A stretch of DNA of 64,000 nt from an uncultured Rhodospirillales bacterium (GTDB lineage Bacteria > Pseudomonadota > Alphaproteobacteria > Acetobacterales > Acetobacteraceae). Shown piece by piece: positions 60,613 through 64,000 of this stretch. Position numbers and translations under genes: made by a program. The notes below the pieces were generated by a model. It searched no databases. It saw only the letters and a list, made by a program, of their open reading frames with translations, and had not been told where the DNA came from. The stretch lies in the NCBI GenBank assembly GCA_903835235.1, contig CAILMF010000074.1, forward strand, positions 225,052 to 289,051, written 5' to 3'. Position 1 is the first letter of the stretch; each line of letters starts with the position of its first letter.

Positions 60613-61905
60613 ATGGACAGCACGCCCTATGCCCCCGGCTTCAAGACCAGCCCCTGGTGGTGGGAGGCGGCGGAGCCCTCTCGCCGCGACGCCACCCTGC
60701 CGGACCAGGCCGAGGTCGCCATCGTCGGCGGCGGCTATGCCGGTCTGTCAGCGGCGCTGACCCTGGCGCGGCTGGGCCGCAAGCCGGTGGTGCTGGACGC
60801 CGAGCGGATCGGCTGGGGCGCGTCATCGCGCAATGGCGGCATGGTCTCGGGCGGGCTGAAGGTGGCCAAGGGCGCCAATGCCGGGGATGTCGTGGCCGCC
60901 GCCGCCGCCAGCCTGCCCTTCATCGAGGAGCTGATCGCCCGCGAGCGGATCGACTGCGACTATGTGCGCTGTGGCCGCTTCACCGGCGCCTGGACGCCGG
61001 CGCACTACCAGGCCCAGGCGCGCCGGGTGGAAGCCATGGCGCAGGCCACCGGCATGGCGGCGGAAATGCTGCCCCCGGCGCGCCAGCGCGAGGCGATCGG
61101 CAGCGACTTCTATCATGGCGGCATGAAGCTGGCGGCCACCGGCAGCCTGCACCCCGGCAAGTATGCGCGTGGCCTGGCCGCCGCCGCCGAGGCCGCTGGC
61201 GTGCGCCTGGTGGACAGCGTCCGCGTGCAGGGCATCCGCAAGCAGGGCAGCGGCTTCCGCCTGGCGACGGACCGGGGCGAGCTGGCCGCCGACGCCGTGC
61301 TGGTGGCGACCAACGGCTATTCCCTGGACCCCCGCGGCACCGCCATGCCTTGGCTCGCGCGGCGCATGGTGCCGCTGGCCAGCATGATCATCGCCACCGA
61401 GGAAATCGACCCCGCGCTGATGGACCGGCTGTTCCCCGGCCGCCGGATGCTGGGGGAAAGCCGCCGCGTGCTGAACTATTTCCGCCCCAGCCCTTGCGGC
61501 AGGCACGTGCTGTGGGGCGGTCGTGCCAGCTTCGGCCATGCCACGCCGGAACAGGCGGCGCCGGTGCTGTACCAGCGCATGACCGAGGTGTTCCCGGAGT
61601 TGAAGGGCACCCGGATCACCCATTGCTGGCTGGGCAATGTCGCCTTCACCTTCGACCATCTGCCGCATATCGGCGTCCAGGACGGCATCCACTACGCCGC
61701 GGGGTGCCAGGGCAGCGGCGTGGCCATGGCGAGTTGGCTGGGGCACCAGGTGGGGATGAAGATCGCCGGCGCCGCCAACCAGCCCTTCGCGCTGGATGGC
61801 CTGCCGTTTCCGACCATGCCGTTCTACAGCGGTAACCCCTGGTTCATGCCGGTGGTCGGCAACTGGTATCGGCTGCTGGACGCCTGGGAGCGCGCCCGGG
61901 CCTGA
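60613..61905 (+). CDS. FAD-dependent amine oxidoreductase (OrdL/PuuB/DadA-like)
   Basis: A 430-aa flavoenzyme. The dinucleotide motif is EVAIVGGGYAGLSAALTLAR, and RIGWGASSRNGGM is the second FAD contact typical of OrdL/PuuB (gamma-glutamylputrescine oxidase) relatives. The C-terminal HIGVQDGIHYAAGCQGSGVA closes the FAD site. It oxidises a secondary or primary amine; the substrate is unknown. It begins 28 bases after mccA and may be co-transcribed. Its TGA falls in a small dispersed repeat. Confidence 0.85.
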   Translation: MDSTPYAPGFKTSPWWWEAAEPSRRDATLPDQAEVAIVGGGYAGLSAALTLARLGRKPVVLDAERIGWGASSRNGGMVSGGLKVAKGANAGDVVAAAAASLPFIEELIARERIDCDYVRCGRFTGAWTPAHYQAQARRVEAMAQATGMAAEMLPPARQREAIGSDFYHGGMKLAATGSLHPGKYARGLAAAAEAAGVRLVDSVRVQGIRKQGSGFRLATDRGELAADAVLVATNGYSLDPRGTAMPWLARRMVPLASMIIATEEIDPALMDRLFPGRRMLGESRRVLNYFRPSPCGRHVLWGGRASFGHATPEQAAPVLYQRMTEVFPELKGTRITHCWLGNVAFTFDHLPHIGVQDGIHYAAGCQGSGVAMASWLGHQVGMKIAGAANQPFALDGLPFPTMPFYSGNPWFMPVVGNWYRLLDAWERARA

Positions 61906-61927
61906 TCAGGGCGGGCCTGAATCAGCG
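61900..61927. repeat. short dispersed repeat between convergent stops
   Basis: GCCTGATCAGGGCGGGCCTGAATCAGCG contains the GCCTGATC and TGAATCAG blocks of the dispersed family in compact form. It supplies the TGA of the FAD oxidoreductase (61903-61905) and, on the other strand, the TGA of the carboxypeptidase (61922-61924). Confidence 0.4.
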
Positions 61928-63052
61928 CCGCGCGGCCTTGCCCGGCTTGGGCGCCGAGGGCCGCACCACATGGGGGGCGCGGTGCGCCGGCAGGCGCAAC
62001 ACGTTGCGGTCGGTGTCGCCCTGTTCCATCCGGGTGGCCGCGCGCGGCGGCTTGGCGGTGGCCAGGCGCATGGCGGGGGGGCGGCCCGGCGGCACCGGCA
62101 GGGCGGCGGTGGCGGGGCCATGGTTCAGCCGGGCCACGCGGGTGGCGCCCAGCCCATGCGCCTGCGCGGCCGGCACCACCTGCGGCATCGGCCGGCGGGC
62201 GGCCACCGCCTGCGGCCGGGCGCTGACGCCCATCTGGGTAAAGCCCTGGTCCAGCAGCGCCATCATGTGGCGGTCGCGCTCGCGCCCGCTGCGGCCACCG
62301 AACACCGCGGCCACCAGGCGCACGCCATCGCGCCGGGCGGAGGCCACCAGGTTGAAGCCGCTGTCGTTGACGTAGCCGGTCTTGATGCCGTCGGTGCCCT
62401 CGTATTCCTGCAGCAGCCGGTTGTGGTTGAACGCCACCCTGCCGCGGAAGCGGAAATACGGCGTGGAGAAATAGGCGAAGCGGTCCGGGAAGTCCCGCAT
62501 CAGCCGGCGGCCCAGCAGCGCCATGTCGCGCGCGGTGGAAACCTGCTCGGCATCCGGCAGGCCGGACGCGTTGCGGAACACGGTGCGGGTCATGCCGAGC
62601 GACCGCGCCTTCAGCGTCATCATCTGGGCGAACCGATCCTCGCTGCCATTGCCCAGGAACTCGCCCAGGGCGGCGGCGGCGTCGTTGGCGGATTTGGTCA
62701 CCAGCGCCAGCACCGCTTCCTCCACGGTCAGGTGCATGCCCGGCAGCAGGCCGATCCGGCTGGGCGGCATCTCCGCCGCATTCTCCGAAACCGGGATCGA
62801 CGATCCCAGCTGGATGCGGCCCTCGCGCAGCGCCTCGAACGCCATGTACAGCGTCATCATCTTGGTCAGGGAGGCGGGGTGGCGGATTTCGTCCGGGTTC
62901 GCGGCCATCAGCACATCGCCGGTTTCGGCGTTGGTGACGATGGCGGCATAGCGCTCACTGCCGATCTGCGCCTGCGCCCCGGGCGCGGCCACGGCCAGCA
63001 GCAGCGCCACCAGGATCAGGAATCGCCGCCGGGCGGCCGTATATGACTGCAT
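61922..63052 (-). CDS. dacA: D-alanyl-D-alanine carboxypeptidase (PBP5/6, S11 family)
   Basis: A 376-aa exported enzyme that trims the terminal D-Ala of peptidoglycan stem peptides. Signal RRRFLILVALLLAVAAPGAQA; the catalytic motifs are SLTK (61-64), SAN (121-123) and KTG (224-226, in DGIKTGYVND). After the peptidase domain comes a basic Pro/Ala/Arg-rich tail of about 110 residues in place of the usual PBP5 C-terminal domain. ATG at 63050-63052; a GTG at 63067 is possible. Confidence 0.9.
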   Translation of the reverse strand: MQSYTAARRRFLILVALLLAVAAPGAQAQIGSERYAAIVTNAETGDVLMAANPDEIRHPASLTKMMTLYMAFEALREGRIQLGSSIPVSENAAEMPPSRIGLLPGMHLTVEEAVLALVTKSANDAAAALGEFLGNGSEDRFAQMMTLKARSLGMTRTVFRNASGLPDAEQVSTARDMALLGRRLMRDFPDRFAYFSTPYFRFRGRVAFNHNRLLQEYEGTDGIKTGYVNDSGFNLVASARRDGVRLVAAVFGGRSGRERDRHMMALLDQGFTQMGVSARPQAVAARRPMPQVVPAAQAHGLGATRVARLNHGPATAALPVPPGRPPAMRLATAKPPRAATRMEQGDTDRNVLRLPAHRAPHVVRPSAPKPGKAARR

Positions 63053-63262
63053 GATCAACCCCGCCACGTGGCCTGCCCCCCGGCACGCACGCGGTAGCCG
63101 AAGCTAAAGCGGGCGCGCGCGTCGCGTCTACGGGAACCAAGCTGGAACAAGCCGATTCTCCAAAGGGTTAAGCGCCGTTCCCGTTACATCGGCAGCATCA
63201 CGAAAGGGCAAGGCCTGGCGGCGCCGGGCCACGTGAAGCCGCCAGCGCGCCAAGGCCTATGG

Positions 63263-63333
63263 TGCAGTGCAAAATCTTCTTGCATAAGCCGCGCGGTCTC
63301 GGCTACTCAGCGCGTCATGTTGCAGTGCAGCAA
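63263..63333 (+). promoter_or_regulatory. phasin upstream region with two PhaR-like TGCAGTGCA sites
   Basis: The 347-base spacer 63053-63399 has no supportable gene. TGCAGTGCA occurs at 63263-63271 and again at 63321-63329, the latter inside TTGCAGTGCAGCAA (63320-63333). TGC/GCA-rich repeats of this kind are the described targets of the PHA-responsive repressor PhaR in Paracoccus and Rhodobacter. A CGAACC short tandem repeat (63370-63385) lies just before the ribosome-binding site. Confidence 0.55.
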
Positions 63334-63399
63334 ACGGGACATCCCGGCTTTGCGGCACGATCCAGACCGCGAACCCGAACCCGAACAGGAGCTATGACC

Positions 63400-63921
63400 A
63401 TGGCGCTGAAGCCCGACCTGAAGACCGCCGAAGTGCAGAAGCTGGTGACCGATGCCGCCGCCAGCGGCGCTGCCCAGGCCCGCAAGATCATCGACGACGG
63501 TGCCGCCCAGGCCCGCGTGACCATGGAGAAGAGCGTGGAACATGCCAACAAGGCCGCCGAAGGCCTGATGAAGGCGGCCGAAGAGGCTTCCGAATTCGGC
63601 CGCGGCAATGCCGAGGCCTTCGCCAAGGCCGCCCAGGCCTATGTCGTCGGCGCGCAGGACCTGGGTCGCCAGACCTTCGCCCTGTTCCAGGGCCTGACCG
63701 ACCAGGCGCTGGAGAATGCCAAGGCCCTGGCCGCGGTGAAGAGCCTGAAGGAAGCCGCGGAGCTGCAGACCAGCTTCACCCGCACCGCCATGGAGAAGAC
63801 CTTCTCCGAGTCGGCGAAGCTGCAGGAAGCCGCGCTGAAGCTGGCCGAGACCGCCTTCGCCCCGCTGGGCGCGCGCGTGACGGTGGCCGTGGAGAAGATC
63901 ACCCGCCCGCTGGCGGCCTGA
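63400..63921 (+). CDS. phasin family protein
   Basis: A 173-aa amphipathic helical protein (KTAEVQKLVTDAAASGAAQA, EHANKAAEGLMKAAEEASEF, AQAYVVGAQDLGRQTFALF), Ala-rich and without cysteine, matching the phasin_2 type that coats polyhydroxyalkanoate granules. ATG at 63400 is 8 bases from AGGAG; the in-frame ATG at 63394 is only 2 bases from it. No PHA synthase or depolymerase genes are in the window. The PhaR-like upstream sites support the assignment. Confidence 0.88.
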   Translation: MALKPDLKTAEVQKLVTDAAASGAAQARKIIDDGAAQARVTMEKSVEHANKAAEGLMKAAEEASEFGRGNAEAFAKAAQAYVVGAQDLGRQTFALFQGLTDQALENAKALAAVKSLKEAAELQTSFTRTAMEKTFSESAKLQEAALKLAETAFAPLGARVTVAVEKITRPLAA

Positions 63922-63938
63922 TCCATCGGCTGAACCCG

Positions 63939-63963
63939 GGGGCGGCGGCGCGCCCGCTGCCCC
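63939..63963 (+). terminator. possible phasin terminator hairpin
   Basis: GGGGCGGCGG (63939-63948) can pair with CCGCTGCCCC (63954-63963), a 10-bp stem with one G-U pair and a five-base loop, beginning 18 bases after the phasin stop. The following GCGGTGCTTTGC gives only a short U run, so efficiency is uncertain. The remaining bases to 64000 show nothing else. Confidence 0.5.
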
Positions 63964-64000
63964 GCGGTGCTTTGCTGGAGGCGGTCAGGCGCAGACAAAA

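Noticed and set aside
58500..60623. 707-codon minus-strand frame over mccA
   Set aside because: Antisense to an unmistakable biotin carboxylase; Gly/His/Ala-rich low-complexity translation.

Overview
The window is high-GC (roughly 70 percent), densely packed DNA with almost no spacers, ATGA or TGATG overlaps between operon genes and many GTG/TTG starts. The gene content suggests an alphaproteobacterium of the Acetobacteraceae (Roseomonas-like): a type II citrate synthase, several solitary tripartite-tricarboxylate (Bug) binding proteins, the Acetobacteraceae-type DUF2849-cysI-DUF934 sulfite reductase operon, a phasin and an iron-sulfur photolyase. The family assignment is inference. No rRNA, tRNA, CRISPR array, insertion sequence or prophage was seen.

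Layout. 0-6 kb: end of a racemase gene, an unrecognised protein, gltA with a clear terminator, a membrane-anchored nuclease-fold protein, a CYTH-CHAD protein and SixA. 5.6-7.8 kb: DUF6134 protein and an iron-sulfur photolyase/cryptochrome. 7.8-18.9 kb: one long plus-strand run with a Bug binding protein, a creatininase-family hydrolase, a fused hydantoinase A/B (5-oxoprolinase-like) and a complete dipeptide-type ABC transporter. 18.9-22.3 kb: a solitary tungstate-binding protein, a gamma-glutamyltransferase-like enzyme and a metallophosphoesterase.

22.5-33.7 kb: an aerobic benzoate operon with a Liv-type ABC importer (K-H-M-G-F), benzoate-CoA ligase, an alpha/beta hydrolase and boxC-boxB-boxA. 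It takes benzoate in, activates it to benzoyl-CoA, epoxidises it (BoxAB) and opens the ring (BoxC). Its BoxR-type regulator (XRE helix-turn-helix plus shikimate-kinase-like domain) sits 7.5 kb beyond the operon on the opposite strand. Sites resembling the BoxR operator (TGCA-N6-TGCA) lie before livK and before boxC. boxZ is not in the window.

33.7-45.1 kb: an accessory catabolic block between the box operon and sulfur genes. It holds two amidohydrolases, a SAF-domain dehydrogenase, a three-subunit molybdenum hydroxylase, a TRAP binding protein, boxR, a short-chain dehydrogenase and a DapA-like protein that lacks the Schiff-base lysine. Its substrate is unknown, and this is the part most likely to hold something undescribed. 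45.1-50.1 kb: cysteine synthase, an Rrf2 regulator, siroheme methyltransferase and sulfite reductase.

50.1-64 kb: three more Bug binding proteins, a TauD-family dioxygenase, an RraA-like protein, a serine beta-lactamase-fold hydrolase, an acyl-CoA carboxylase pair (methylcrotonyl-CoA type), a FAD amine oxidoreductase, a D,D-carboxypeptidase and a phasin with PhaR-like sites upstream. Short dispersed repeats and a 122-bp double-hairpin element occupy several gene junctions.
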